A stretch of DNA of 64,000 nucleotides from Carnimonas bestiolae (GTDB taxonomy: Bacteria > Pseudomonadota > Gammaproteobacteria > Pseudomonadales > Halomonadaceae): the NCBI RefSeq assembly GCF_051251125.1, contig NZ_JBPCZL010000001.1; one strand, 5' to 3'. The notes under the pieces were generated by a model. It was not told the origin of the DNA. It was given only the letters and a program-made list of their open reading frames with translations, and did not search any database. The first letter of the stretch is position 1. Each line of letters begins with the position of its first letter. A program made the position numbers and the translations under genes. Below are positions 1 through 8,663 of the stretch, one piece after another.

Positions 1-1926
1 CTTACCGAGGTGTGCGTGCACCGCTCCCACTGCCAGCGCAGCATGGATGGGCAACTGACCTTCGCCAAGCTCGGCATCGCTTAATACCAGAATAACCTTG
101 CCATCACGCGCGGCCTGTTCGGCCTGCTGACATAACGCTTCGATCGCGCCACGCAGCCCGGTTTGCTCCGGGTCATAGCTCATCGACAGCGCCGCACTGG
201 CGAATGCCGGATCTTCAAGCGACGTCAGCGCGCTAAACTTGCGCGGCGACAAAATCGGTGTAGTGAGAATCAAGCGGTGCGCGTGATCGGGTGTGGCTGT
301 AAATAGATTGCGCTCAGCCCCCAAGCACGTTTCCAACGACATCACGATCGACTCACGCAGCGGGTCGATAGGTGGGTTGGTTACCTGGGCAAATTTCTGC
401 CGGAAATAGTCGGTAAGCAGCCGTGGCTGGCGCGACAAAACTGCCATCGGCGTGTCATCGCCCATCGAGCCGACCGCTTCCTGACCAAACTCAGCTAGTG
501 GTTTGAGGGTTTGATCGCGCTCTTCGAAGCTCACCAAGAAGGTTTTCTGATAGGCCAGCAGTTCTTCACGCGGAATCGGCTCGAACGGTGCCAATTCGGT
601 CAGAGCGGACTCAAGATAGTGAGCGTTATCGCGCAGCCAGCGTTTGAACGGCCATTCGGATTTCAGCCGGTTGCTGACGTCATCGGTGTGCAGCACTTCG
701 CCGGTGTGGGTATCCACCGCCAATATCTGGCCCGGCCCTACCCTGCCTTTGGCGACCACCAGCTCAGGAGCGACCGGATTAACGCCGACTTCCGATGCCA
801 GGGTGATAAAGCCACGCTCGTCGATAACCCAACGCGCGGGACGCAGCCCGTTGCGGTCAAGCGTACAGATAGCGTGACGCCCGTCAGTGATGACGATACC
901 CGCCGGCCCGTCCCAGGCTTCCATGTGCATCGAGTTGAATTCATAGAATGCTCGCAAATCGGCATCCATGGTCTGCATGTTTTGCCATGCAGGCGGCACC
1001 ATCAGACGGATAGCGCGATGCAGCTCCATGCCGCCGGTTAGCAGCACCTCGAGCATGTTGTCCATGCTCGATGAGTCTGAACCTTTGGTGCTGACGATTT
1101 GCTCAAGCTCACCCAGCTCGGGCAGCAGTTCGCTTTGAAAACGCTTGCGACGCGCATTCGCCCAGCTACGGTTCGCTTCGATGGTGTTGATTTCGCCGTT
1201 GTGAGCAAGAAAACGGAACGGCTGTGCAAGCTCCCAACGCGGCGCAGTATTGGTAGAAAAGCGCTGGTGAAATACGCAGATGGATGCTTCCATGCGCGCA
1301 TCGTTGAGATCGCGATAGAAGGTAGGCAGGTCAGCCGGCATCATCAGCCCTTTATAGGAGATGACCTTGGGCGACAGCGAGCAGACATAAAACTCTTCGT
1401 CGTCGGCCAACTGCTGCTCGGCAAGACGGCGCGCCATGAATAGATCAACCGCAAACAGCTGATCGCTTTCGCGTCCTTCAGCGGGGCCTACAAACAGATG
1501 GCGGATGCGCGGCAGGCAAGCCAGTGCGATGGGGCCACACACGCTGGCATCGATATCGACGTCGCGCCAGCCGTGAAGGATTAGCCCACGCTTCTCAAGC
1601 TCGCGTTCAAATACCTCGCGGGCGTGGTTTTCGCGCGCATCGTCGTCGCTGAAAAACAGGCTGCCCACAGCAAACTGCTCGCCCAGCTCAACACCCAGCG
1701 TTTCACGTGCGATGTCGCGCATGAAGGCTTTAGGCATAGAGAACAACAAGCCACAGCCGTCACCGGTTTTACCATCAGAGTTGATGCCGCCACGGTGGGT
1801 CATACATGCCAGCGAGCCAATTGCTGACTGCAATAGCTCGAAACTTTGCTGCCCTTCCATATGGGCGATCAAGCCAAAGCCACAGTTGTCACGGAAATCA
1901 CTGGGCTGATACAAACCCTCGTTCAT
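1..1926 (-). CDS. gltB: Glutamate synthase (NADPH) large subunit, 5' part only
   Basis: Glutamate synthase large subunit makes glutamate from glutamine and 2-oxoglutarate in the cytoplasm; GltB provides the glutaminase and FMN/Fe-S synthase domains. The minus-strand frame is open from 1926 to the window edge (642 codons), so the C-terminal half is missing. The protein begins MNEGLYQPSDFRDNCGFGL: Cys15 in DNCGFG would be the N-terminal nucleophile after propeptide removal, as in Pseudomonas-type GltB. The segments MTHRGGIN, DGKTGDGCG and LDRNGLRPAR are typical of the class II amidotransferase domain. The ATG at 1926 has a GAGGGG ribosome site about 7 nt upstream. gltD would be expected next, outside the window. 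Confidence 0.96.
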   Translation of the reverse strand, partial: MNEGLYQPSDFRDNCGFGLIAHMEGQQSFELLQSAIGSLACMTHRGGINSDGKTGDGCGLLFSMPKAFMRDIARETLGVELGEQFAVGSLFFSDDDARENHAREVFERELEKRGLILHGWRDVDIDASVCGPIALACLPRIRHLFVGPAEGRESDQLFAVDLFMARRLAEQQLADDEEFYVCSLSPKVISYKGLMMPADLPTFYRDLNDARMEASICVFHQRFSTNTAPRWELAQPFRFLAHNGEINTIEANRSWANARRKRFQSELLPELGELEQIVSTKGSDSSSMDNMLEVLLTGGMELHRAIRLMVPPAWQNMQTMDADLRAFYEFNSMHMEAWDGPAGIVITDGRHAICTLDRNGLRPARWVIDERGFITLASEVGVNPVAPELVVAKGRVGPGQILAVDTHTGEVLHTDDVSNRLKSEWPFKRWLRDNAHYLESALTELAPFEPIPREELLAYQKTFLVSFEERDQTLKPLAEFGQEAVGSMGDDTPMAVLSRQPRLLTDYFRQKFAQVTNPPIDPLRESIVMSLETCLGAERNLFTATPDHAHRLILTTPILSPRKFSALTSLEDPAFASAALSMSYDPEQTGLRGAIEALCQQAEQAARDGKVILVLSDAELGEGQLPIHAALAVGAVHAHLGK

Positions 1927-2045
1927 GAAACGCCCCTCGAGATACTTGTCACCGAAATCAAACGAGAGTATTTTTATTGGTTTTCTCTCAAAACCGTGAA
2001 AACGGTGACAGCAGCCTCTAGCGCCACCTTTCCAGCGGGTGGAAG

Positions 2046-2090
2046 AGAATAGCGGTGATGCTCACTGGCGCGCAATAACCTTATGGTTAT
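2046..2090 (-). promoter_or_regulatory. Candidate gltB promoter with abutting LysR-type operator
   Basis: On the minus strand a -35-like TTGCGC (2070-2075) and a -10-like TATTCT (2046-2051) are 18 bp apart, about 110 nt before the gltB ATG. Directly upstream of the -35 box lies a perfect inverted repeat, ATAACC-TTAT-GGTTAT (2075-2090). It has the T-N11-A layout of LysR-type regulator sites and the usual activator position. The repeat is seen; the promoter and regulator class are inferred. Confidence 0.45.
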
Positions 2091-2227
2091 CTGAAACACA
2101 GTAAAATCCGCCACCGCCCCTTCCTGAAGCACGCCTTCTGTATAAAACATCCTATTTTTCAATTAGATAAATACGACTAAGCATCCTGTACCCAGGACAA
2201 CCTTGGGCCAATTTGAGCCCAAATTAG

Positions 2228-2265
2228 TTATGCAAGTTTTGCATACCCCATGCAAATAACATAAC
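2228..2265. repeat. Nested inverted repeats in the gltB upstream region
   Basis: TATGCAA-GTT-TTGCATA (2229-2245) is a perfect dyad. Its right arm also pairs with a third copy, as TTTGCAT-ACCCC-ATGCAAA (2238-2256), and the whole block is bracketed by GTTATG (2228-2233) and CATAAC (2260-2265). A second small dyad TTGGGC/GCCCAA lies at 2203-2222. The 1927-2412 interval between gltB and the aroB terminator holds no convincing gene. These repeats look like a multi-site regulator target or a distal gltB promoter region (TTGCAT, 17 bp, CATAAC on the minus strand). Confidence 0.4.
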
Positions 2266-2412
2266 TACGCATCGTGCAACGACGCATCCCTCGATAGCCC
2301 TCTCGACACATGGCATCAGACGGTATTCGTCTATCGATAAGCAGGAACCAAGACGAGCAGGCGTGGCCTGTTAACGTGCATCGCAGCAGCAGGAAACGGT
2401 GCCGATACCAAC

Positions 2413-2439
2413 AAAAAAGCCTCGCTAAGCGAGGCTTTT
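2413..2439 (-). terminator. Rho-independent terminator after aroB
   Basis: Seven-bp GC stem GCCTCGC/GCGAGGC with a TAA/TTA loop, flanked by A6 on the plus strand, so the minus-strand transcript ends in T6. It lies 70 bp downstream of the aroB stop and would end the pil-aroKB transcript before the gltB control region. Confidence 0.85.
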
Positions 2440-2508
2440 AGCGGGCCAAACCGCTTTGACTCAGGGCAACGATCTGACATGTGGCTATATAGCTATATGA
2501 CCACGACG

Positions 2509-3603
2509 TTATTGGGGCAAGTTAGCGCGCGGGTAATCGTTGATCATCTGCGCCAGCGCTTTTTCATCAACTTGATCTTCTACTCGCGCTTTGCCCAGTG
2601 CGTCGAGCAATACCAGCCTGATGCCGCCGTCCAGGACTTTCTTATCGTGCTTCATCAGCTCGATAAAACGTTCGGCACTCATGTTGGTGGGCGCTTTGAT
2701 GGGCAAGTGGGCAGCGCTAAGCACCTGCTCAACGCGCTGCACATCAGATTCGTTGATATCGCCACAAAGCTGCGACCACTTGGCAGCCATTGCCATACCG
2801 GTACTAATGGCTTCGCCATGCAGCCAGTTGCCGTAACCCTGGTGGGTTTCGATGGCATGGCCGAAGGTGTGTCCGAGATTGAGCAACGCACGAACGCTCT
2901 GCTCGGTTTCATCCTCAGCGACAATATCAGCCTTGGTGCGACAGCTGGTGATGATGGCGTGATTGAGAGCGGCAGTATCCAACGCCAAAAGAGCATCGAT
3001 ATGCGTTTCCAGCCACGCAAGAAAATCACTGTCGCGGATAAAGCCGTATTTGATGACCTCGGCCAGGCCCGCTGAAAGCTGGCGCTGGTCAAGCGTATTG
3101 AGGGTATTGGTATCGATGATCACGGCACGCGGCTGCCAAAAAGCACCGATCATGTTTTTGCCACGCGGATGGTTAACGCCGGTTTTTCCGCCTACCGATG
3201 AATCCACCTGCGACAACAGCGTGGTGGGCATCTGAATGAAGCCGATACCGCGCTGATAGCTGGCCGCAGCGAAGCCGGCCATATCGCCGATAACACCGCC
3301 TCCGAGGGCGATAATGGTAGCGCGTCGATTAAAGCCCGCCGCCATCAGGCCATCCCAGATCTTCTCGAGATACTCGATGGATTTGTACTGTTCACCGTCG
3401 GGAAGAATAACCTCTGCCACCTGATAATCACCTAGCTGCGCCTTCAACCGCTCAAGGTACAGCGGCGCGATGGTCTCGTTGGTGACGATCATTACCTGAC
3501 GGCCGGCGAAGTGCTGAGTATAAAGCTCAGGCATTTCAATCAGGCCTGCGCCTGTATGAATGGGGTAACTGCGTGAGCCTAGCTCGACCGTCAGGGTTTG
3601 CAT
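2509..3603 (-). CDS. aroB: 3-dehydroquinate synthase
   Basis: Second step of the shikimate pathway: converts DAHP to 3-dehydroquinate with NAD+ and a divalent metal, in the cytoplasm. The 364-residue product has the family's normal length. It shows the NAD-binding region IALGGGVIGDMAGFAAA, the PTTLLSQVDSSVGGKTGVNH segment, and the metal-binding stretches LLNLGHTFGHAIE and LHGEAISTGM. The ATG at 3603 is preceded by AGAGG with 7 nt spacing. It lies 94 bp downstream of aroK, last in the pilMNOPQ-aroKB run, the usual gammaproteobacterial order. Confidence 0.98.
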   Translation of the reverse strand: MQTLTVELGSRSYPIHTGAGLIEMPELYTQHFAGRQVMIVTNETIAPLYLERLKAQLGDYQVAEVILPDGEQYKSIEYLEKIWDGLMAAGFNRRATIIALGGGVIGDMAGFAAASYQRGIGFIQMPTTLLSQVDSSVGGKTGVNHPRGKNMIGAFWQPRAVIIDTNTLNTLDQRQLSAGLAEVIKYGFIRDSDFLAWLETHIDALLALDTAALNHAIITSCRTKADIVAEDETEQSVRALLNLGHTFGHAIETHQGYGNWLHGEAISTGMAMAAKWSQLCGDINESDVQRVEQVLSAAHLPIKAPTNMSAERFIELMKHDKKVLDGGIRLVLLDALGKARVEDQVDEKALAQMINDYPRANLPQ

Positions 3604-3697
3604 TACTTAGCCTCTGTTGTGAAACGAGTGTTATCAAATCGCCGCGCTTGGCGGCACCGTGCCGAGGATATTCGCGCAACTACGCGCACGACTGGCG

Positions 3698-4246
3698 CTA
3701 TACCGGCGATCGTTCGCGCTGTTCTATTTGGCGTTTGATTTCCATTACCACGCCCTTGGGCCCACGCCGCTCGGTGTTAATGATTACGTGTGCTGCTTCT
3801 CTATATAGCGGCTCGCGCTCGTGCATGAGCTGGCGCAATTTCGCCGCCGGATCAACGCACTGTAGAAGCGGGCGATTACGGTCACGGGCAGTACGTTTGA
3901 GCTGGTGTGCAACCGACGTTTTGAGGAAGATCACCAGCCCGCGTTGATGCAACAGCTCGCGGCTGCGCGGATGCGTAATGGCACCACCGCCTGTTGCCAG
4001 CACGATGCCCGGCTGGCCGGTCAGCTCATCGATCACCGCTGCCTCGCGCTGACGGAAACCGCTCTCCCCTTCCAAATCGAATATCCACGGGATATTGCAA
4101 CCACAGCGCTGTTCTATTTCGTGATCGCTATCGACGAAGGGCCGCCCCAGCTCAGCGGCTAGCAGGCGACCTATGGTGCTTTTGCCGGTGCCCATTGGAC
4201 CGACCAGAAAAATATTGGGTGCGTCTTGCATGACATCACTACTCAT
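3698..4246 (-). CDS. aroK: Shikimate kinase
   Basis: Phosphorylates shikimate at the 3-hydroxyl using ATP, feeding chorismate synthesis. The 182-residue P-loop protein has Walker A GPMGTGKST near residues 17-25, the shikimate-binding DSDHEIEQR, the GGGAI motif, and the lid region TARDRNRPLLQ. The ATG at 4246 has AGGGG 7 nt upstream; an internal Met6 is a less likely start. It lies between pilQ (76 bp upstream) and aroB, the conserved pilQ-aroK-aroB arrangement. Confidence 0.97.
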   Translation of the reverse strand: MSSDVMQDAPNIFLVGPMGTGKSTIGRLLAAELGRPFVDSDHEIEQRCGCNIPWIFDLEGESGFRQREAAVIDELTGQPGIVLATGGGAITHPRSRELLHQRGLVIFLKTSVAHQLKRTARDRNRPLLQCVDPAAKLRQLMHEREPLYREAAHVIINTERRGPKGVVMEIKRQIEQRERSPV

Positions 4247-4322
4247 TAGCGAACCCCTGGCCGCGCGGTGACTTATCGGATTGCACTCCGTTCAACCGGT
4301 GCCACTGTTCTTCACGCGCTGG

Positions 4323-5978
4323 CTACCAGGGCGCTCTCTCTTGTTCGATGATACTGGGGGTAATAAACACCAGTAGTTCGACCTGCTCCTGCGCACGTCC
4401 CGCCGACGTGAACAGACTGCCAATTCCCGGAATATCGCCAAGCCAGGGAATTTTGCTCAGGTTGCGGGCCTGTTCTTTGGTCAGGATACCGCCAAGTACC
4501 ACCGTTTCGCCATTCTCAACCATAACTCGCGTGGTAATACGGCTGGTATTGATGGCAGGCAGCCCGTTAAAACGGTCGGCGGCAACGCTATCGTTTTGGA
4601 CATCGACGGTCATGACCACGGTATCCTGCGCGGTAATATACGGCGTGACATTGAGCGCCAGCACCGCGTCGCGAAATGAGGTGCTGGTCGATCCGTACGA
4701 CCCGGCTTCCTGATACGGCACTTCCTGCCCTTGCCGAATCGATGCCTGCTCGCGGTCTAGCGTCATGATACGCGGTTGCGACAGCGTATGGCTGATGCCT
4801 TCCTGTTCCAGCGCGGTTAGCTCAAGCCCCAACAAGGTGTTTTTATCGAGGAAGCCAACCCCAGTGCTGGCACCGGTTGCGTTACTGCTACCCAAATCGA
4901 TGCCGATTCCTAGAAATGGGCCATGGCCGCTGTGCTCGGCGGTGTTTCCAGCGCGCGGCGCGGTGATCGCCGCGCCACCACTTCCGCCAGCCGCTCCCCA
5001 GCGGATTCCCAACTGACGCGCCAATTGCTCGCGCGCGATGACTATTTTTGCCTCTATCTGGACCTGCCGCAGCGGGTGATCCAACTGCGCGATCAATGGC
5101 TCGATTTGCGCCAGTCTTGCTTCGGTATCACGCAGCACCAGCTGATTAGAGCGCTTGTCGAAACTAATGCTACCGCGCTCCGATAATAGCGCGCCGCTCT
5201 CTTTGCCTTTCAGCACTTCGACGATATCACTGCCGTTCGCGTAGCCAAGCTTCACTACTTCCACCATCAACGGGCTGCGGTCGTCTTCAGCATTAGCTTT
5301 GGCGCCCCGTTGGGTGATCACTAGCGCATCCCCCACCTGCTGAGCGTCGAGGCCATGACTGCGCAGAATCATGTCCAGCCCGTTACGCCAGAAGGTGTCC
5401 TCAAGATGCAGGGTGACATCACCTGCCACCTGGTCTTCTACCAGCAAATCGATACCACCTGCCGCGGCCAGTTCCAGCAACGCGGCGCGTACAGGAAGCT
5501 GCTGAAAATCAACGCTGACTCGCCCGTTGGCTGAGGTGTTATCAGGTGACTGCCGCGCAATGGGCATGGCATCGATGCGCTGAATGCGCGGCTCGGCCTC
5601 TCGTGGCAAGCCAGCGGCAATAGGCGTCAGGAGGATGTTAACGCGCTTACCATCCTGCTCAAGCTGCGCAATGTGCGGCGACTCGAGCCGTGCCACTAGT
5701 TGGCTGCCGCCCGGCACTGCAGCGACCGATATCCATTTCAGCGCCCCCTCCCCCTCCCGCTTGAAGGCAAGCCGCGTGCGCGTGCCGTTCATTCGCAGCA
5801 GTGTTCGGGTCGGCTGCCCCAACGCAATCGTCTCGATGGCCGGGGGCGCCGTATCAAAGGTCAGCGCTATTAACAGCGAACCGTTGCGCTGCTGCCAGCT
5901 AACGTCTTCTAGCGTAGCGGCATGCGCGCTACCTAGTGCGATGAGCGCTACTAGCAGCGTGACAACTACAAGCTTCAT
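4323..5978 (-). CDS. pilQ: Type IV pilus secretin PilQ
   Basis: Forms the outer-membrane channel through which the type IV pilus exits and, in competent bacteria, DNA enters. The 551-residue precursor starts with signal peptide MKLVVVTLLVALIALGSAHA, then one AMIN-like peptidoglycan-binding domain (about 22-115), a secretin N/STN domain (about 150-220), a NolW-like domain (about 230-295) and the secretin core (about 310-548). The core includes the VPYQEAG and GETVVLGGIL segments. It is shorter than Pseudomonas PilQ (about 700 residues), having a single AMIN domain. Its ATG overlaps the stop of the upstream gene by 4 bp, so translation is probably coupled. Confidence 0.95.
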   Translation of the reverse strand: MKLVVVTLLVALIALGSAHAATLEDVSWQQRNGSLLIALTFDTAPPAIETIALGQPTRTLLRMNGTRTRLAFKREGEGALKWISVAAVPGGSQLVARLESPHIAQLEQDGKRVNILLTPIAAGLPREAEPRIQRIDAMPIARQSPDNTSANGRVSVDFQQLPVRAALLELAAAGGIDLLVEDQVAGDVTLHLEDTFWRNGLDMILRSHGLDAQQVGDALVITQRGAKANAEDDRSPLMVEVVKLGYANGSDIVEVLKGKESGALLSERGSISFDKRSNQLVLRDTEARLAQIEPLIAQLDHPLRQVQIEAKIVIAREQLARQLGIRWGAAGGSGGAAITAPRAGNTAEHSGHGPFLGIGIDLGSSNATGASTGVGFLDKNTLLGLELTALEQEGISHTLSQPRIMTLDREQASIRQGQEVPYQEAGSYGSTSTSFRDAVLALNVTPYITAQDTVVMTVDVQNDSVAADRFNGLPAINTSRITTRVMVENGETVVLGGILTKEQARNLSKIPWLGDIPGIGSLFTSAGRAQEQVELLVFITPSIIEQERAPW

Positions 5979-6970
5979 GGCGAAATACTCCGGCGGGCCG
6001 GCGTTAGCAGAATTTGCTCGCGCTGTTGATCGGCAGTGCCCAAGGTGAGCGTTACGCCCTGGGCGGATATGGCGCTCACGTTGGCAGCTTCGACACCGAC
6101 CTTGTCACCACGCCGAACGCGATACACATGGCCGGTTTCCGACTCGAGCAATGCGAAGTGCCCTTTTGCGCTGCGCCAGAGACCACGAAATTGCAGGCTC
6201 CCGACCGGCTCGGTATCTAGCCCCACACCCGAGCGAACCGATGCCACCTGCGATTGGGCGGGCGGTTCGTGCTCACTGGTTAGCTGCTGGATAATCTCCT
6301 CAGCGCGTAATGTTTGCGCTTCAGCTTTCGTGCCAAGCGTTTCTCGATCGACATCGGTAGGGGGAGTGAGCAAATCCCACCGAGCGGTGAGATAAAGCGA
6401 GAACCGTCCGCTCTGCTGCGCTTCGATGCGGTAGTCAGTGCTGTACCAGGCCCCAAGCTCGCTGGAAATTAATAGCAACCGCGCAAGCGCCGCCAATTCG
6501 CCCTCTACCACCAGCGTTAGGGTGCGATTGCCCTGCTCTCCGGATACCTCTGCCTGACGAATCTGCACGCCGCTTGCATCGGCTAGCGCTGCAAGTGCGT
6601 CGAGCGGTTTGGAGGGCGTGGCGAGCGTGGGATACCAACTCTTCGCAAGGAGCGGTGCGGCTTGGCTCAATTCCAGGTAGCGCTGATAAGAGCGCTGTAG
6701 ATCCACATTGTGCTGAAGCGCGAGACGCCCAGACTGTGCCGCCAAACGCCATAGTGGCAGTTGCTGGGCGGCAAGCAGCGCTGACCCCACTACCAATACC
6801 GCCGCAGCGGGCGCGAGAACAACGGTGCTGCGCAGCCATTGCGGCCACGATAGCGGATCGCGCCATTCCCAGGCATGCTGATTCGGAAGGCGATAAGCGC
6901 GCTGACATATCGCGCGCGGCGATACCGATAGCAATTGCCCTATCTGCCGCCACCCAAGCCCGCCGCTCAT
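5975..6970 (-). CDS. Fused type IV pilus inner-membrane proteins PilO-PilP
   Basis: Alignment-complex protein linking the inner-membrane pilus platform to PilQ. Residues 1-48 are cytoplasmic and basic. About 49-68 is a membrane segment (TVVLAPAAAVLVVGSALLAA). About 75-205 is a coiled-coil plus PilO-like ferredoxin fold. About 220-245 is a hydrophilic linker. About 255-325 matches the PilP beta domain (LQFRGLWRSAKGHFALLESE, VYRVRRGDKVG, GVTLTL). In most relatives PilO and PilP are separate and PilP is a lipoprotein; here there is one reading frame and no lipobox. It starts 4 bp inside pilN and ends 4 bp inside pilQ. The PilP half is clear; the PilO half is assigned by position and architecture. 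Confidence 0.85.
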   Translation of the reverse strand: MSGGLGWRQIGQLLSVSPRAICQRAYRLPNQHAWEWRDPLSWPQWLRSTVVLAPAAAVLVVGSALLAAQQLPLWRLAAQSGRLALQHNVDLQRSYQRYLELSQAAPLLAKSWYPTLATPSKPLDALAALADASGVQIRQAEVSGEQGNRTLTLVVEGELAALARLLLISSELGAWYSTDYRIEAQQSGRFSLYLTARWDLLTPPTDVDRETLGTKAEAQTLRAEEIIQQLTSEHEPPAQSQVASVRSGVGLDTEPVGSLQFRGLWRSAKGHFALLESETGHVYRVRRGDKVGVEAANVSAISAQGVTLTLGTADQQREQILLTPARRSISP

Positions 6971-7536
6971 GGCTGGGTGCTTCGCATAGATGTCGCTGTA
7001 CTGTCAGCCTCGCTGCGAGCGAGCCGAATTCGGGTAAAGCCGCCATCTTCTGCGCGTCGGTCGAGCACCTCGATAATCGCCTCAGGCTCGCGCTGCTGCC
7101 ACTGACGTGCAATCTCGGCGGCGTCGGCGAGCTCCAGTCCTAGCGACATTTCCCAGCGACCTTCGCTGAAGCGCACTTGTTTAAGCGCTTCCAGAGCCGC
7201 TGTCTGAGTGCTTAGTAGCGACCACAGCAGCAATTGACCGTCGCGGAAGTTCAGCCAGCCTTGGTAGCGTCCCGCTTCCGTTTGGCGCGCTTGCAGCTGC
7301 TGTTCGAGGCCCGGCAGCGCAGCTCGCCACTCAGCATCGAGCACTTTTGAGCCTGACGAATTTCGCAAGGTGGTCTGGCGATACTCACGATACTGATCAA
7401 GCGCTGAAGAGAGCAGCGCCATTGTCAGTCCGCTAAAGATCGCCAGCAGCACCGAGCGCTTCATCAAGCCCATTACCACACGACGACGCGCGTCAGTCCG
7501 CCAGGCCAGCAGATTGACGTGGCGTGTGCTTAGCAC
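6967..7536 (-). CDS. pilN: Type IV pilus assembly protein PilN
   Basis: Bitopic inner-membrane protein that pairs with PilO and docks onto cytoplasmic PilM through its N-terminal peptide. The 189-residue product begins MLSTRHVNLLAWR; VNLLAWR corresponds to the conserved INLLPWR PilM-binding motif. A membrane segment follows (about 29-46, SVLLAIFSGLTMALLSSA), then coiled coil and an alpha/beta periplasmic domain. The start is GTG at 7536, inside the last codons of pilM (7-bp overlap). The ribosome-binding signal AGGA is very close to this GTG, consistent with coupling to pilM. Confidence 0.88.
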   Translation of the reverse strand: MLSTRHVNLLAWRTDARRRVVMGLMKRSVLLAIFSGLTMALLSSALDQYREYRQTTLRNSSGSKVLDAEWRAALPGLEQQLQARQTEAGRYQGWLNFRDGQLLLWSLLSTQTAALEALKQVRFSEGRWEMSLGLELADAAEIARQWQQREPEAIIEVLDRRAEDGGFTRIRLARSEADSTATSMRSTQP

Positions 7537-8501
7537 TTTCCTGCCCTTACCAGAGAACGTGAGCTCGCAGCGTCGTTGGCGAGCGCCAGCGCAACCACAC
7601 TCGTTCCGTCCAGCGATGGGCCAATGCCCGAGGCAGGTGATATTCGCCCCATATCGAAAGGTGCAAAACGGTGACCAGTTGCGTGCGTTAATTGCTCGAT
7701 AGCGGTAAGGAAGGGCTCACCTGCCACGCTGATAACACAGGTGCCTAACTGAACTGCCGCTTGCTGTAACAAGACGTTAAGCGTGCGATGCTCCTGCTCG
7801 GGGCTGTTGTCGCTGGCAGTAGCAACAAAGCGCTGTTCGGTGCCGCTCGCCAGCAGCTCGTAACAGCGACCGCGCCGCCAGCATAGCCAGCCGCCCTCTG
7901 CTTCGCGAACGATAGAAGAAAAGACGATGCACTCCGGCACCACCCGCAGCTCAGCAGAGGTTGCTCGCACAACGGCTGATTTAAGCGCATCCACCGTGCT
8001 GCGCCGACACACCACCAGTTCGCCGCGCCTGCCGCTAATAGCGGTAGCGTTTCCTCCTGCTCCGACAAGATAAAAATCATGGCAAACATCAACGCCCAAT
8101 TGCCGCCCCAGCTGTTCAGCACGCGTCGCTGAAAACCGCTCTATCTGTAGCATCGTAACGCCGCTCGGCACATCAAATGGCTCGCGAAGCACACGTGCTC
8201 CTGAGATAGCAATCGAGACGCTGCTCACGGGCAACTGACGATGATAGTGACCAAGCAGTTGGGACAGTTGAGCAAACTGGTGAATTTCATCATTTGCAGT
8301 AGCAACGCGGTCAGCTAGGCTAGAGAGAATCGAGTTGCCGTGTCGGATCAGTTGAACCAGCGCAATCTGATGCTCTTCAAGCGCCACACCAACATCGCAG
8401 CGCAGGGAACCAGCGCGCTGAAAGCGGTGTCTGATGGTACTGGCCAGAGAGCTGCCAAACGCTTGGTAACTATCACGCAACATGCTGACATGCTTTATCA
8501 C
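7530..8501 (-). CDS. pilM: Type IV pilus assembly ATPase-like protein PilM (divergent)
   Basis: PilM is an actin-like cytoplasmic protein of the pilus platform that binds the PilN tail. This 323-residue product is recognised mainly by its place ahead of pilN. It begins with a beta-strand segment (CDVGVALEEHQIALVQLIRH) that parallels the family's VGIDIGSSSVKLVEL start but lacks the usual DIGS phosphate-binding residues, so nucleotide binding may be altered. I chose GTG at 8501 because GGAGG sits 5 nt upstream; a TTG at 8513 lies before that site and ATG at 8483 is far from it. It is the first gene of the minus-strand pil operon, divergent from ponA. Confidence 0.78.
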   Translation of the reverse strand: MIKHVSMLRDSYQAFGSSLASTIRHRFQRAGSLRCDVGVALEEHQIALVQLIRHGNSILSSLADRVATANDEIHQFAQLSQLLGHYHRQLPVSSVSIAISGARVLREPFDVPSGVTMLQIERFSATRAEQLGRQLGVDVCHDFYLVGAGGNATAISGRRGELVVCRRSTVDALKSAVVRATSAELRVVPECIVFSSIVREAEGGWLCWRRGRCYELLASGTEQRFVATASDNSPEQEHRTLNVLLQQAAVQLGTCVISVAGEPFLTAIEQLTHATGHRFAPFDMGRISPASGIGPSLDGTSVVALALANDAASSRSLVRAGKC

Positions 8502-8663
8502 TGGCTCCTCCAAGGCGCGCTACTTATAATGCGCGACTGTTTTCAGACGTTTTGCATCGATTCAACATCTCAGGCGATGCTGCCCGAGATGCGAATATTC
8601 TTACGTATCGCCCGCCCGCGGCTGGGTTCGGCGGCGTTTCCCACCAGCGATGGGCTGTTTTGA

